DNA of 51,305 nucleotides from Streptomyces antimicrobicus (GTDB taxonomy: Bacteria > Actinomycetota > Actinomycetes > Streptomycetales > Streptomycetaceae): assembly GCF_020532625.1 (NCBI RefSeq), contig NZ_JAJAUY010000032.1, positions 1-51,305 on the forward strand. The letters run 5' to 3'. Of the stretch, positions 7,960-18,977 are shown piece after piece. The position numbers were made by a program, and so were the translations under genes. Each line of letters starts with the position of its first letter. Position 1 is the stretch's first letter. A model generated the notes under the pieces. That model saw nothing but the letters and a program-made list of their open reading frames with translations, did not search any database and had not been told where the DNA came from.

Positions 7960-9150
7960 GTGAAGCGTCACACCATCGAGCCGCGCAGCGGCTGGCAGCA
8001 GATCGTCGAGCAGCAGGGCGTCATCTACCCGCTCACGCGCTATCCCGACGACAGCCTGCGGCCCTACTGGGACGAGAGCGCCTACTACTCCTTCACCCTG
8101 CCCGAGGTCGAGGCGCTGGAGGACGTGGTCGAGGAGTTGCACGCCATGTGCCTGGCCGCGGCCGCGCACATCGTCGCCGAGGACCGGTTCGCCGATCTCG
8201 GGATCACCGATCCGCGGCTGCGCGAGGTCGTCGCCGAGTCGTGGCGGCGCAGGGCCGAGCAGCCGTCCCTGTACGGGCGGTTCGACCTGCGTTACGACGG
8301 CACCGGGCCGGCCAAGCTGCTGGAGTACAACGCCGACACGCCGACGTCGCTGGTGGAGGCGGCCAGTCCGCAGTGGTTCTGGATGGAGGAGCGCTTCCCC
8401 GGCGCCGACCAGTGGAACTCCCTGCACGAGCGCCTCGTCGACGCCTGGCGCCGGCAGGCGGAGCTGCTGCCGCCCGGCCCGGTGCACTTCGTCCACTCCG
8501 AGGCGGACGAGCTCGGCGAGGACCTGATGACGGTCGCCTACCTCCAGGAGACCGCCGAGCAGGCGGGGCTGGAGACCGAGGCGCTGACCGTGGAGCGGAT
8601 CGGCTGGGACCGGCTGTCCGGCCGGTTCGTGGACGAGCGGCTCCGCTTCATCCGCAGCTGCTTCAAGCTGTACCCGTGGGAGTGGCTGGCCGCCGACGAG
8701 TTCGGGCCGTACGTGCTCGACACCATCGACCAGGGCGGCGGCACCGGCACCACCTGCTGGATCGAGCCGGCCTGGAAGATGCTGCTGTCCAACAAGGCGC
8801 TGCTGGCGGTGCTGTGGGAGCTCTTCCCGGACCATCCGAACCTGCTGCCCGCCTACCTCGACGGGCCGCGCGAGCTCGCGGAGGCCGGCGGGTACGTCGC
8901 CAAGCCGCTGCTGGGCCGGGAGGGCGCCGGGGTGAGTCTGCACGAGGTGGGCGGGCAGCCGTACGTGGCCGCGCCGGGTGCGGACCCCGTGTGCTTCCAG
9001 GCCCTGGCCCCGCTGCCGGACTTCGACGGCAACCGGGTGGTGCTCGGGGCGTGGGTCGTGGAGGAGGAGGCCGCGGGACTCGGCATCCGGGAGTCGGCGG
9101 GGCCGGTCACGGACGAGTACGCCCGGTTCCTGCCCCACGTCATCCTCTGA
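7960..9150 (+). CDS. Glutathionylspermidine synthase family ATP-grasp protein (YgiC-like)
   Basis: This 396-residue protein has the C-terminal ATP-grasp ligase fold of glutathionylspermidine synthase. Visible signatures are FDLRYDGTGPAKLLEYNADT near residue 105, WIEPAWKMLLSNKALLAVLW, and AKPLLGREGAGV for nucleotide binding. It lacks the amidase domain of E. coli Gsp, so it is of the YgiC/YjfC type. Streptomyces use mycothiol rather than glutathione, so the true acceptor and donor are probably not glutathione and spermidine. GTG 7960 follows the lipoprotein stop by 9 nt. Confidence 0.88.
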   Translation: MKRHTIEPRSGWQQIVEQQGVIYPLTRYPDDSLRPYWDESAYYSFTLPEVEALEDVVEELHAMCLAAAAHIVAEDRFADLGITDPRLREVVAESWRRRAEQPSLYGRFDLRYDGTGPAKLLEYNADTPTSLVEAASPQWFWMEERFPGADQWNSLHERLVDAWRRQAELLPPGPVHFVHSEADELGEDLMTVAYLQETAEQAGLETEALTVERIGWDRLSGRFVDERLRFIRSCFKLYPWEWLAADEFGPYVLDTIDQGGGTGTTCWIEPAWKMLLSNKALLAVLWELFPDHPNLLPAYLDGPRELAEAGGYVAKPLLGREGAGVSLHEVGGQPYVAAPGADPVCFQALAPLPDFDGNRVVLGAWVVEEEAAGLGIRESAGPVTDEYARFLPHVIL

Positions 9151-9178
9151 GGCACCGGCCGGAGCCGGGCCCGCGCAG

Positions 9179-9212
9179 CCGCCGGGCCGCGGCGGTCGCC
9201 GCGGCCCGGCGG
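9179..9212. terminator. Bidirectional terminator between ATP-grasp gene and rocD
   Basis: A 16-bp perfect stem (CCGCCGGGCCGCGGCG at 9179-9194, complement at 9197-9212) has a 2-nt centre. It sits between two convergent stops. Confidence 0.85.
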
Positions 9213-9220
9213 GGTGGCCG

Positions 9221-10435
9221 TCAGCCCAGGACCGCCCGCAGTTGTTCCAGGCCCCAGTCCAGGTCCTCCTTGGTGATGACCAGCGGCGGCGCGATGCGGA
9301 TCGTGGCGCCGTGGGTGTCCTTCACCAGGACCCCGCGTTCCATCAGCCGCTCCGAGACCTCCCGGCCGGTGCCGTGCCCGGGGGCGATGTCCACGCCGGC
9401 CCACAGGCCCCGGCCCCGTACGGCGGTCACCGCGCCCGCGCCGACCAGCATGTTCAGTTCGTGGTGGAGGTGCTCGCCGAGCTCGGCGGCGCGCTGCTGG
9501 TACTCGCCGGTGCGCAGCATCGCGATGACCTCCAGGGCGACCGCGCAGGCCAGCGGGTTGCCGCCGAAGGTGGAGCCGTGCTCGCCGGGCCGGAAGACGC
9601 CGAGCACGTCGCGGTCGCCGACCACGGCCGAGACCGGGACCACGCCGCCGCCGAGGGCCTTGCCGAGGATGTAGAGGTCGGGGACGACGCCCTCGTGCTC
9701 GCAGGCGAACGTCTTCCCCGTGCGACCGAGGCCGGACTGGATCTCGTCGGCCATGAACAGCACGTTCCGAGTGCGGGTCAGCTCGCGTACGGCGCGCAGG
9801 TATCCGGCGGGCGGGACGAGGACGCCGGCCTCGCCCTGGATGGGCTCCAGCAGGACGGCCACGGTGTTCGCGGTGACCGCGGCCTCCATCGCCGTCAGGT
9901 CGCCGTAGGGGACGATCTCGAAGCCGGGGGTGTAGGGGCCGTAGTGGTCGCGGGCCTCGTGGTCGGTGGAGAACGAGACGATGGTGGTGGTGCGGCCGTG
10001 GAAGTTGTTCGCCGCGACGACGATCTTGGCCTGGCCGTCGGGGACGCCCTTGACCTCGTACCCCCACTTGCGCGCGGTCTTGACCGCCGTCTCGACGGCC
10101 TCGGCGCCGGTGTTCATCGGCAGCACCATCTCCTTGCCGCACAGCGCGGCCAGCTCGGCGCAGAACGCGGCGAACCGGTCGTGGTGGAAGGCGCGGGAGG
10201 TGAGGGTGACGCGCTCCAGCTGCGCTCTGGCGGCGTCGATCAGCCGGCGGTTGCCGTGGCCGAAATTCAGTGCGGAGTACCCGGCGAGCATGTCGAGGTA
10301 GCGCTTGCCCTCGACGTCCGTCATCCACGCGCCCTCCGCCGTCGCGACGACCACGGGGAGCGGATGGTAGTTGTGCGCGCTGTGCTCCTCCGCGGAACGG
10401 ATGGCGGCTGCTGTGGCGTGCGCTGTAGTCGACAC
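9221..10435 (-). CDS. rocD: Ornithine aminotransferase
   Basis: This 404-residue class-III PLP aminotransferase transfers the delta-amino group of ornithine to 2-oxoglutarate, giving glutamate semialdehyde in arginine breakdown. The PLP lysine is K259 in YILGKALGGGVVP, and the PLP-ring Asp is D230 in LFMADEIQSGLGRTGK. AFHHDRFAAF and GSTFGGNPLACAVALE are typical of RocD. GTG 10435 is chosen over the upstream ATG/GTG extension because GGAGA precedes it at the right distance and the length then fits the family. The gene is divergent from glyA. Confidence 0.93.
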   Translation of the reverse strand: MSTTAHATAAAIRSAEEHSAHNYHPLPVVVATAEGAWMTDVEGKRYLDMLAGYSALNFGHGNRRLIDAARAQLERVTLTSRAFHHDRFAAFCAELAALCGKEMVLPMNTGAEAVETAVKTARKWGYEVKGVPDGQAKIVVAANNFHGRTTTIVSFSTDHEARDHYGPYTPGFEIVPYGDLTAMEAAVTANTVAVLLEPIQGEAGVLVPPAGYLRAVRELTRTRNVLFMADEIQSGLGRTGKTFACEHEGVVPDLYILGKALGGGVVPVSAVVGDRDVLGVFRPGEHGSTFGGNPLACAVALEVIAMLRTGEYQQRAAELGEHLHHELNMLVGAGAVTAVRGRGLWAGVDIAPGHGTGREVSERLMERGVLVKDTHGATIRIAPPLVITKEDLDWGLEQLRAVLG

Positions 10436-10476
10436 GGGGTCTCCGTTTCGTCCGTCCTGGCCCATGAGTGACGAGG

Positions 10477-10528
10477 GTGACGTCACTTCTATCGTCGCTC
10501 GGATACCGGACGGGGAAACCTTCCCCGT
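10477..10528. promoter_or_regulatory. Two palindromes in the rocD-glyA promoter region
   Basis: GTGACGTCAC (10477-10486) is a perfect 10-bp palindrome about 40 bp upstream of the rocD start. ACGGGGAA (10510-10517) and TTCCCCGT (10521-10528) are perfect inverted copies 3 nt apart, just upstream of the glyA -10. They are candidate operators for regulators of rocD, glyA or both; no regulator is identified. Confidence 0.45.
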
Positions 10529-10539
10529 GACACGGCCGC

Positions 10540-10545
10540 TAAGGT
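10540..10545 (+). promoter_or_regulatory. Putative -10 box of glyA
   Basis: TAAGGT fits the Streptomyces TANNNT -10 pattern and lies about 10 nt upstream of the riboswitch, giving a transcript that starts near 10552. The -35 is unclear; it would overlap the inverted repeat at 10510-10528. Confidence 0.5.
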
Positions 10546-10554
10546 GAGGGGTAC

Positions 10555-10645
10555 GCGCGGCGACTGGCGTACGGGGAACGAACTCCGGGGGAGCCGTGTG
10601 CGTTCAGCCGCAACGCATCGGCCGCCCGCCTGGGCCTGTCGCGGG
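10555..10645 (+). ncRNA. ZTP (pfl) riboswitch upstream of glyA
   Basis: The leader has both conserved halves of the pfl motif: GGCGACTGGCG followed by GGGGAAC and GGGGGAGCCG in the first half, and CGGCCGCCCGCCTGGGC in the second. P1 can form between GCGAC (10560-10564) and GTCGC (10638-10642). pfl riboswitches bind ZTP/ZMP, which accumulates when 10-formyl-THF is low, and typically control folD, purH and glyA. The 3' P1 strand can also pair with sequence touching the ribosome site (see 10636-10673), pointing to translational control. Confidence 0.88.
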
Positions 10646-10673
10646 GTACGACATTCGACCTCGACCCCGACAG
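10636..10673 (+). promoter_or_regulatory. Putative RBS-sequestering hairpin of the riboswitch
   Basis: CTGTC (10636-10640) plus GGGGT (10643-10647) pair with ACCCC (10664-10668) plus GACAG (10669-10673) across a 2-nt bulge. The last two bases belong to AGGAG (10672-10676), the glyA ribosome site. The 3' P1 strand is shared with the ligand-bound fold, so the two structures exclude each other. Confidence 0.6.
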
Positions 10674-10681
10674 GAGCCGCC

Positions 10682-11950
<1,269 letters not shown>

Positions 11951-12005
11951 GCGGTCGCTCGGCCGGGGCACTATCCGGCCGCGCGGCTACTGTCCGGTAC
12001 GTGGG

Positions 12006-12035
12006 CACCGCCCGCCCCTGGTGGGGCGGGCGGTG
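12006..12035 (+). terminator. Terminator of glyA
   Basis: A 13-bp perfect stem CACCGCCCGCCCC / GGGGCGGGCGGTG has a TGGT loop, 55 bp after the glyA stop and upstream of trpS. Confidence 0.85.
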
Positions 12036-12038
12036 TGA

Positions 12039-13190
<1,152 letters not shown>

Positions 13191-13205
13191 CCACCTGCGC
13201 CACTG

Positions 13206-13243
13206 GCCGACCGGGGGGTGCTGCCCCCACACTGGGGGTCGGC
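13206..13243 (+). terminator. Terminator-like double hairpin after trpS
   Basis: GCCGACC (13206-13212) pairs with GGTCGGC (13237-13243), enclosing a second hairpin GGGGGG...CCCCC (13213-13228). It starts 16 bp after the trpS stop. Confidence 0.6.
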
Positions 13244-13285
13244 ACGTGAACCGCGCAGGCCACCGACTTCACCGAGGAGACATCC

Positions 13286-13873
13286 GTGGGGACCGTAACG
13301 CTCGGCGTTTCGATCGCGGTCCCGGAGCCGTACGGCAGCCAGCTCCAGCAGCGGCGGGCCGGCTTCGGGGACGAGGCCGCGCACGGCATCCCCACGCATG
13401 TCACCCTGGTGCCGCCGACCGAGGTGGACGCCGAGCGGCTCCCGGAGATCCGGGCGCACCTGGCGGAGGTCGCGGCGGGCTTCCGGGCCTTCCCGATGCG
13501 GCTGGCCGGCACCGGCACCTTCCGTCCGCTCTCGCCCGTGGTCTTCGTCCAGGTGGTCGAGGGCGCGGCGGGCTGCACCCGGCTCCAGGGCCGGGTCCGC
13601 GACCCGCGGGGGCCGCTGGACCGGGAGCTGGCCTTCCCGTACCACCCGCACGTCACGGTCGCCCACGGGATCTCCGAGGAGGCGATGGACGTGGCGTTCG
13701 AGGCGCTCGCCGACTACACGGCGGAGTGGGTGTGCGAGGGCTTCGCGCTCTACGAGCAGGGCTCGGACGGGGTCTGGCGCAAGTTGCGTGAATACCCTTT
13801 CGGGACGGGCGCCGCGAGCGTGCCGGCGCAGCCCGGCGCGCCGGCGGACGAGACGGCCCTGCGCCGTCCCTGA
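13286..13873 (+). CDS. 2'-5' RNA ligase / 2H phosphoesterase family protein
   Basis: This 195-residue protein has the two HxT motifs of the 2H phosphoesterase fold: H38-V-T40 in PTHVTLVPP and H122-V-T124 in YHPHVTVAHG. Family members cut or ligate 2',5'- or cyclic phosphodiesters in RNA or nucleotides; the exact substrate cannot be told. GTG 13286 is preceded by GAGGAGA (13274-13280). It lies downstream of trpS on the same strand but behind a terminator-like hairpin. Its own stop codon sits in the loop of another hairpin (13855-13882). Confidence 0.88.
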   Translation: MGTVTLGVSIAVPEPYGSQLQQRRAGFGDEAAHGIPTHVTLVPPTEVDAERLPEIRAHLAEVAAGFRAFPMRLAGTGTFRPLSPVVFVQVVEGAAGCTRLQGRVRDPRGPLDRELAFPYHPHVTVAHGISEEAMDVAFEALADYTAEWVCEGFALYEQGSDGVWRKLREYPFGTGAASVPAQPGAPADETALRRP

Positions 13874-13882
13874 CGCAGGGCC
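13855..13882 (+). terminator. Terminator overlapping the end of the 2H gene
   Basis: GGCCCTGCG (13855-13863) pairs with CGCAGGGCC (13874-13882). The TGA stop (13871-13873) lies at the edge of the loop. Confidence 0.65.
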
Positions 13883-14010
13883 CTCCGGGCGGCCAGGGCG
13901 CTGTAGTGGAGCCTGCGCTGGACCAGGTCTCGAAAAGTCACAGTGGACGACCGTAGCGCCCGAAGCGGACAATCCCGGCTATTTCCGGCACCTCACATTA
14001 CGGTGACTCC

Positions 14011-14931
14011 ATGGACTGGCTGACGCGGCTCCCGGTGATCGGGCCGCTCGTGACCCGGCTGATGCGCACCCATGCCTGGCGTTCGTTCGAGCGCCTGGAA
14101 CGCGTCCACTGGAGCAGGCTCGCCGCCGCCGTCACGTTCATCAGCTTCCTCGCGCTCTTCCCGCTGATCACCGTCGCCGCCGCGATCGGTGCGAGCCTGC
14201 TGAGCCAGGAGCAGCTGGACACCCTGCAAAAGCGCCTCGCCGAGCAGGTGCCCGGCATCTCCGACCAGCTGGACCTCGGCTCGCTGGTCTCCAACGCCGC
14301 CACCGTCGGCCTGGTCGCCGGCGCCCTGCTGCTGTTCACCGGCATCGGCTGGGTCGGCTCGATGCGCGACTGCCTGCGTGCGGTGTGGGAGAAGGACGAC
14401 GAGGACGACGGCAACCCCGTCGTGCGCAAGGGCAAGGACGCGCTGGTGCTGTTCGGCCTCGGCGCGGCCGGACTGGCCTCCGCGGCCGCCTCGACCGTCG
14501 GCTCCAGCGCCGTCGGCCGGCTCGGCAGCTGGCTGGGCATCCCCCAGCAGGGCGCCGGCGGGCTGCTGCTGCGGGGCGGTGCCTTCGCCGTCGGGGTGCT
14601 GGCCGCGTTCCTGCTGCTGCTCTACCTGCTGACGCTGCTGCCGGGCGTCGAGCCGCCCCGGCGCCGTCTGCTCCAGGCGGCGCTGCTCGGCGCGGTCGGC
14701 TTCGAACTGCTGAAACTGCTGCTCAGCGGCTACATCCAGGGGGTCGCCGCGAAGAGCATGTACGGGGCCTTCGGCGTCCCCGTCGCCCTGCTGCTGTGGA
14801 TCAACCTGACCGCGAAGCTGCTGCTGTACTGCGCGGCCTGGACGGCGACGGGGAAGGCCGAGGACGAACCGGTCAGTCCGTCGGGGGCGGCGTCCGCCGG
14901 CTCCGCGCGCCACGCGGCCACCGCCGGTTGA
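14011..14931 (+). CDS. YihY/BrkB family inner-membrane protein
   Basis: This 306-residue polytopic protein has the conserved start WRSFERLERVHWSRLAAAVTF followed by FISFLALFPLITVAAAIGASL, several further membrane helices, and the family signature SGYIQGVAAKSMYGAFG with LLWINLTAKLLLYCAAW near the end. The family was once misnamed ribonuclease BN; its role is unsettled (transport or envelope integrity proposed). ATG 14011 has only a weak ribosome site. The 3' end overlaps the convergent carboxypeptidase gene by 59 nt. Confidence 0.92.
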   Translation: MDWLTRLPVIGPLVTRLMRTHAWRSFERLERVHWSRLAAAVTFISFLALFPLITVAAAIGASLLSQEQLDTLQKRLAEQVPGISDQLDLGSLVSNAATVGLVAGALLLFTGIGWVGSMRDCLRAVWEKDDEDDGNPVVRKGKDALVLFGLGAAGLASAAASTVGSSAVGRLGSWLGIPQQGAGGLLLRGGAFAVGVLAAFLLLLYLLTLLPGVEPPRRRLLQAALLGAVGFELLKLLLSGYIQGVAAKSMYGAFGVPVALLLWINLTAKLLLYCAAWTATGKAEDEPVSPSGAASAGSARHAATAG

Positions 14932-16132
14932 CCACGAACGCGCCGGCGGCGAGCACGGCCACGGCGCCGCCCGCGATGCCCAGCGCCGTCCCCAGGCCCC
15001 CGGTGTGGGCGGCGGCGGCCGACACGTTGTTCTCGTGGGACTCGGCCGGGGAGCCGTAGGGGCTGGTGTCGGAGCCCTTCGGCGGCACCAGCTCACCGAC
15101 CGGCTTCACCTTCCCCGCCGCCTCGAAACCCCAGTCGAGCAGGGCGGCGGTCTCGTTGTAGACCGGGTTCGCGCCGCCCGCGCTCGGGTTCATGACCGTC
15201 ACCAGCAGCTTGCGGTCGCCGCGCTGGGCGACCCCGGTGAAGGTGGAGCCGGCCATCGAGGTGTTGCCGTTCTTCACCCCCGCGATGCCCTTGTACGGGG
15301 CGACCCCGCCGGCGCCCGTCATCAGCCGGTTGGTGTTCTGGATCTCGAAGGTGTCGCGCGGCCTGCCGGGCACCTGGTCGCCGGGGAAGGCCGCGGTCGC
15401 CGTGCCGCAGTACTCCCGGAAGTCCTTCTTCTGCAGCCCGGAGCGGGCGAAGAGGGTCAGGTCGTAGGCGCTGGAGACCTGGTCGGCGGCGTCGTAGCCG
15501 TCGGGGGAGACCACATGGGTGTCCAGGGCCTGGAGCTCCTCGGCGTGCGCCTGCATGTCCTTGACGGTCTTGTCGATCCCGCCGTTCATCGCGGAGAGCA
15601 CATGGACGGCGTCGTTGCCGGAGCGCAGGAAGACCCCCAGCCACAGGTCGTGGACGGAGTACTCCATGTCCTCCTTGACCCCGACCAGGCTGCTCCCGGC
15701 TCCGACCCCCTCCAGGTCCTGCGGGGTGACCTTGTGGACCTTGTTCTTGGGGAGGGTCGGCAGGACGGTGTCCGCGAACAGCATCTTCAAGGTGGAGGCC
15801 GGAGGCAGCTTCCAGTGCGCGTTGTGCGCGGCGAGCACCTCACCGGACTCGGCGTCCGCCACGATCCACGAACGTCCCGTCAGGTTGGACGGCAGGGCGG
15901 GCGCGCCGGGCAGCAGGTTGACCTGGGTGCCGGGCTGCCCCAGCCGGGCGCCGCCGACCGTGGACATCTTCGCGGGCGGCTCCGCGGGCAGCTTGGCGGG
16001 CGCGCCGGGCTTGTTGTCGTCGTCGGCGTGCGCGGGAGCGGCCAGCAGGGCGGGGAGCAGCAGCGCGGCGGACACGGCCGTCAGCGCGGACTTTTTTGCA
16101 GACACGCAGGTGAACGTACATCGCCTTGTCAT
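14873..16132 (-). CDS. D-alanyl-D-alanine carboxypeptidase (S11 family), membrane-anchored
   Basis: This 419-residue penicillin-binding protein trims the terminal D-Ala of peptidoglycan stem peptides outside the membrane. It has an N-terminal signal peptide (hydrophobic SALTAVSAALLLPALLAAP, then AHA). The catalytic tetrad is S113-T-L-K116, and SGN lies at 171-173. The third motif reads K287-N-G289, not the usual KTG. A C-terminal helix (GTALGIAGGAVAVLAAGAFVV) with a basic tail anchors the enzyme. ATG 16132 is chosen for the n-region; an in-frame GTG at 16105 would give a shorter signal peptide. It is convergent with and overlaps the YihY gene. Confidence 0.9.
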   Translation of the reverse strand: MTRRCTFTCVSAKKSALTAVSAALLLPALLAAPAHADDDNKPGAPAKLPAEPPAKMSTVGGARLGQPGTQVNLLPGAPALPSNLTGRSWIVADAESGEVLAAHNAHWKLPPASTLKMLFADTVLPTLPKNKVHKVTPQDLEGVGAGSSLVGVKEDMEYSVHDLWLGVFLRSGNDAVHVLSAMNGGIDKTVKDMQAHAEELQALDTHVVSPDGYDAADQVSSAYDLTLFARSGLQKKDFREYCGTATAAFPGDQVPGRPRDTFEIQNTNRLMTGAGGVAPYKGIAGVKNGNTSMAGSTFTGVAQRGDRKLLVTVMNPSAGGANPVYNETAALLDWGFEAAGKVKPVGELVPPKGSDTSPYGSPAESHENNVSAAAAHTGGLGTALGIAGGAVAVLAAGAFVVNRRWPRGARSRRTPPPTD

Positions 16133-16226
16133 ATTTATCGTGACGCTTGGGCCAACCCGCCGATACCACCGCCGGGACAGCCCACCCCGGCGCGTCCGTC
16201 CCGGGGACGGAACCGATACTGAGGGC

Positions 16227-17168
<942 letters not shown>

Positions 17169-17501
17169 TCAATCGACGTTACCGCGAGCTGGTGGGCGGG
17201 CCGGTCGAATCGCCGGGGTTGTGATGACCATGTGATGTGGAGTTGGTCTCATTCGGGGGCTATTCCCGAGAATCCGGCGGGAGTTCGGGGAGTGGTGGGG
17301 GTGGTCGCCGGAATGGGGTTCGGGTGTTTATCCGGGCTTCACGGCAGGTGCCTGAATTTCCTTTCCGGGGGCCGTGAATGCGATCGGAATTGATTCTTCC
17401 GCCGCCGGCGGGTCGCCTGCGGGCCGCCGCCGGGAGCGCCGGGCGCTTGCGGGCCACCCCGCCGGCGCCCCCCGACCGCTCCGCCGCGCCCCGCCGGGCG
17501 C
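17169..17501. other. Intergenic stretch with no gene seen
   Basis: This stretch holds the upstream region of the PAP2 remnant and the 3' flank of the glycosyltransferase gene. The left half (17200-17395) is less GC-rich than its surroundings; the right half is GC-rich and hairpin-prone. No supported gene is visible. Confidence 0.6.
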
Positions 17502-18692
17502 CTACGGCGGCCCCGAGCCGTTCAGCCAGAAGGCCCCGTACACCGCGCCGATCAGCGCCACCGCCCCCAGCGCCGCGGCCGCCCGGCCGGTCCGCCACCG
17601 GGCCAGGGCCACGGCGGGCGGCAGCACCAGCGGGAACGCCGGCAGCAGCAGCCGCGGCTTCGAGCCGAAGTAGCCCGAGGCGCACAGGGCCAGCGCGACC
17701 ACGATCCCGCAGTAGACCAGGAGCACCACCGGTTGCCGCTGCCGCACGCCGAGCGCGTACAGCCACAGCACCAGGAGCACCCCGGCGACGAGGCCGATGC
17801 CCGCCGCCAGGGACGTGGGGGACGCCAGCTTGTCCCCGACGAACCGGGCGAAGGCGAGGCCGCCGTCGAAGCCGTTGCCCCAGCCGGCCTGCACGTCCAG
17901 GTAGCCGAGCGGGCCGCGGCCGGTGTGCGCCCCGACCCACAGCACGTACGCCGCCGCGCCCAGCGGGGCCAGCAGCATCCCGGCCACCGGCCGCCGGTCC
18001 CGCCGCCCGCGCCCGCCGCCGTCCCCGTCCTTGCGCAGCGCCAGTACGGCCCCCACCCAGACGGCGGCCACCACCGCCGCCCCGACCGGACGGGTCAGCC
18101 CCGCCCCGGCGGCCAGCAGGCCCGCCAGCACCCAGCGCTCGCGGAGCACGGCGTACAGCGCCCAGGCCGCGAGCGCGGTGAACAGCGCCTCGCTGTACGC
18201 CATGGACTGCACGATCCCGACCGGCAGCGCCGCCCAGGCCGCGGCGGCGCACACCCCGGCCCGGCGTCCGTACCGCAGGTCGGTGACCGCGAAGATCCCC
18301 CAGGCCGCGGCGAGCGCGGCCACGGCCGAGACGACCAGGCCCGCGCTGCCGTACGACAGCCCGGTCGGCGCCGCGACCAGCCGCTCCAGCCAGGGCAGCA
18401 GGGGGAAGAAGGCGAGATTGGAGTGGACGGCTCCGCTCGGCAGCACGACCTCGTAGCCGTACCCCTCGGCGGCGATCCGGGCGTACCAGAGCGAGTCCCA
18501 GCGGGCCGACAGCAGCGTGTGCGGGCTGCTGCCCGCGCGCGCCGACCACACCGCGAGCGCCACCAGGCCCAGCAGTCGCACCGCCACGAAGGCGGCGAGG
18601 GCGGGCGCGGCCCGGCGCAGGCCGGGGGCCGGGGGCGGCGTGTGCCGCGCGGGGCGTCCGGCCCGGCTCGATCCAAGATCTTTCACAGGCAT
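17502..18692 (-). CDS. Polytopic glycosyltransferase (mannosyltransferase/GT39-like)
   Basis: This protein of about 396 residues has many membrane helices and a periplasm-facing N-terminal loop, SARWDSLWYARIAAEGYGYE, resembling the WD-containing loop of PIG-V-type mannosyltransferases that use polyprenyl-phosphate sugars. GIVQSMAYSEALFTALAAWA and SGYFGSKPRLLLPAFPLVLP are further conserved-looking segments. The likely role is sugar transfer to an envelope acceptor; donor and acceptor cannot be told. ATG 18692 (MPVKDLG) is chosen; neither it nor GTG 18686 has a clear ribosome site. Confidence 0.8.
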   Translation of the reverse strand: MPVKDLGSSRAGRPARHTPPPAPGLRRAAPALAAFVAVRLLGLVALAVWSARAGSSPHTLLSARWDSLWYARIAAEGYGYEVVLPSGAVHSNLAFFPLLPWLERLVAAPTGLSYGSAGLVVSAVAALAAAWGIFAVTDLRYGRRAGVCAAAAWAALPVGIVQSMAYSEALFTALAAWALYAVLRERWVLAGLLAAGAGLTRPVGAAVVAAVWVGAVLALRKDGDGGGRGRRDRRPVAGMLLAPLGAAAYVLWVGAHTGRGPLGYLDVQAGWGNGFDGGLAFARFVGDKLASPTSLAAGIGLVAGVLLVLWLYALGVRQRQPVVLLVYCGIVVALALCASGYFGSKPRLLLPAFPLVLPPAVALARWRTGRAAAALGAVALIGAVYGAFWLNGSGPP

Positions 18693-18977
18693 GATTATCG
18701 GTGGGACCGGTCGGTGGGCCCCGATCGCCGGGCGCGGCGGGCCCCGAACCGAAACCACGCGCCGTGAGCGGACGTGTACCAAGGGGGAGGTGGAGTGGCG
18801 CACGCCACAGTCCGGTGGCCCCGGGGTGAGAGCTTGACCACGTGACCCATGACCGAACTCGCGTACGCTGACGGTTCACTCGCGTGTCGATGCCGGGCCC
18901 CTTGGTTACGCCGCTCACCCGCGGCACGTCGCACCGCCGGTCCGCCGAGCGCGAGGGATCACCTGGGAGGTACATGC

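Noticed and set aside
10555..10645. Glycine riboswitch in front of glyA
   Set aside because: The tandem glycine-aptamer signature is absent; conserved halves fit the ZTP (pfl) motif instead.
17374..18837. Several plus-strand frames opposite the glycosyltransferase
   Set aside because: The minus-strand product has regular membrane helices and a glycosyltransferase loop; the plus frames are Pro/Arg shadows.
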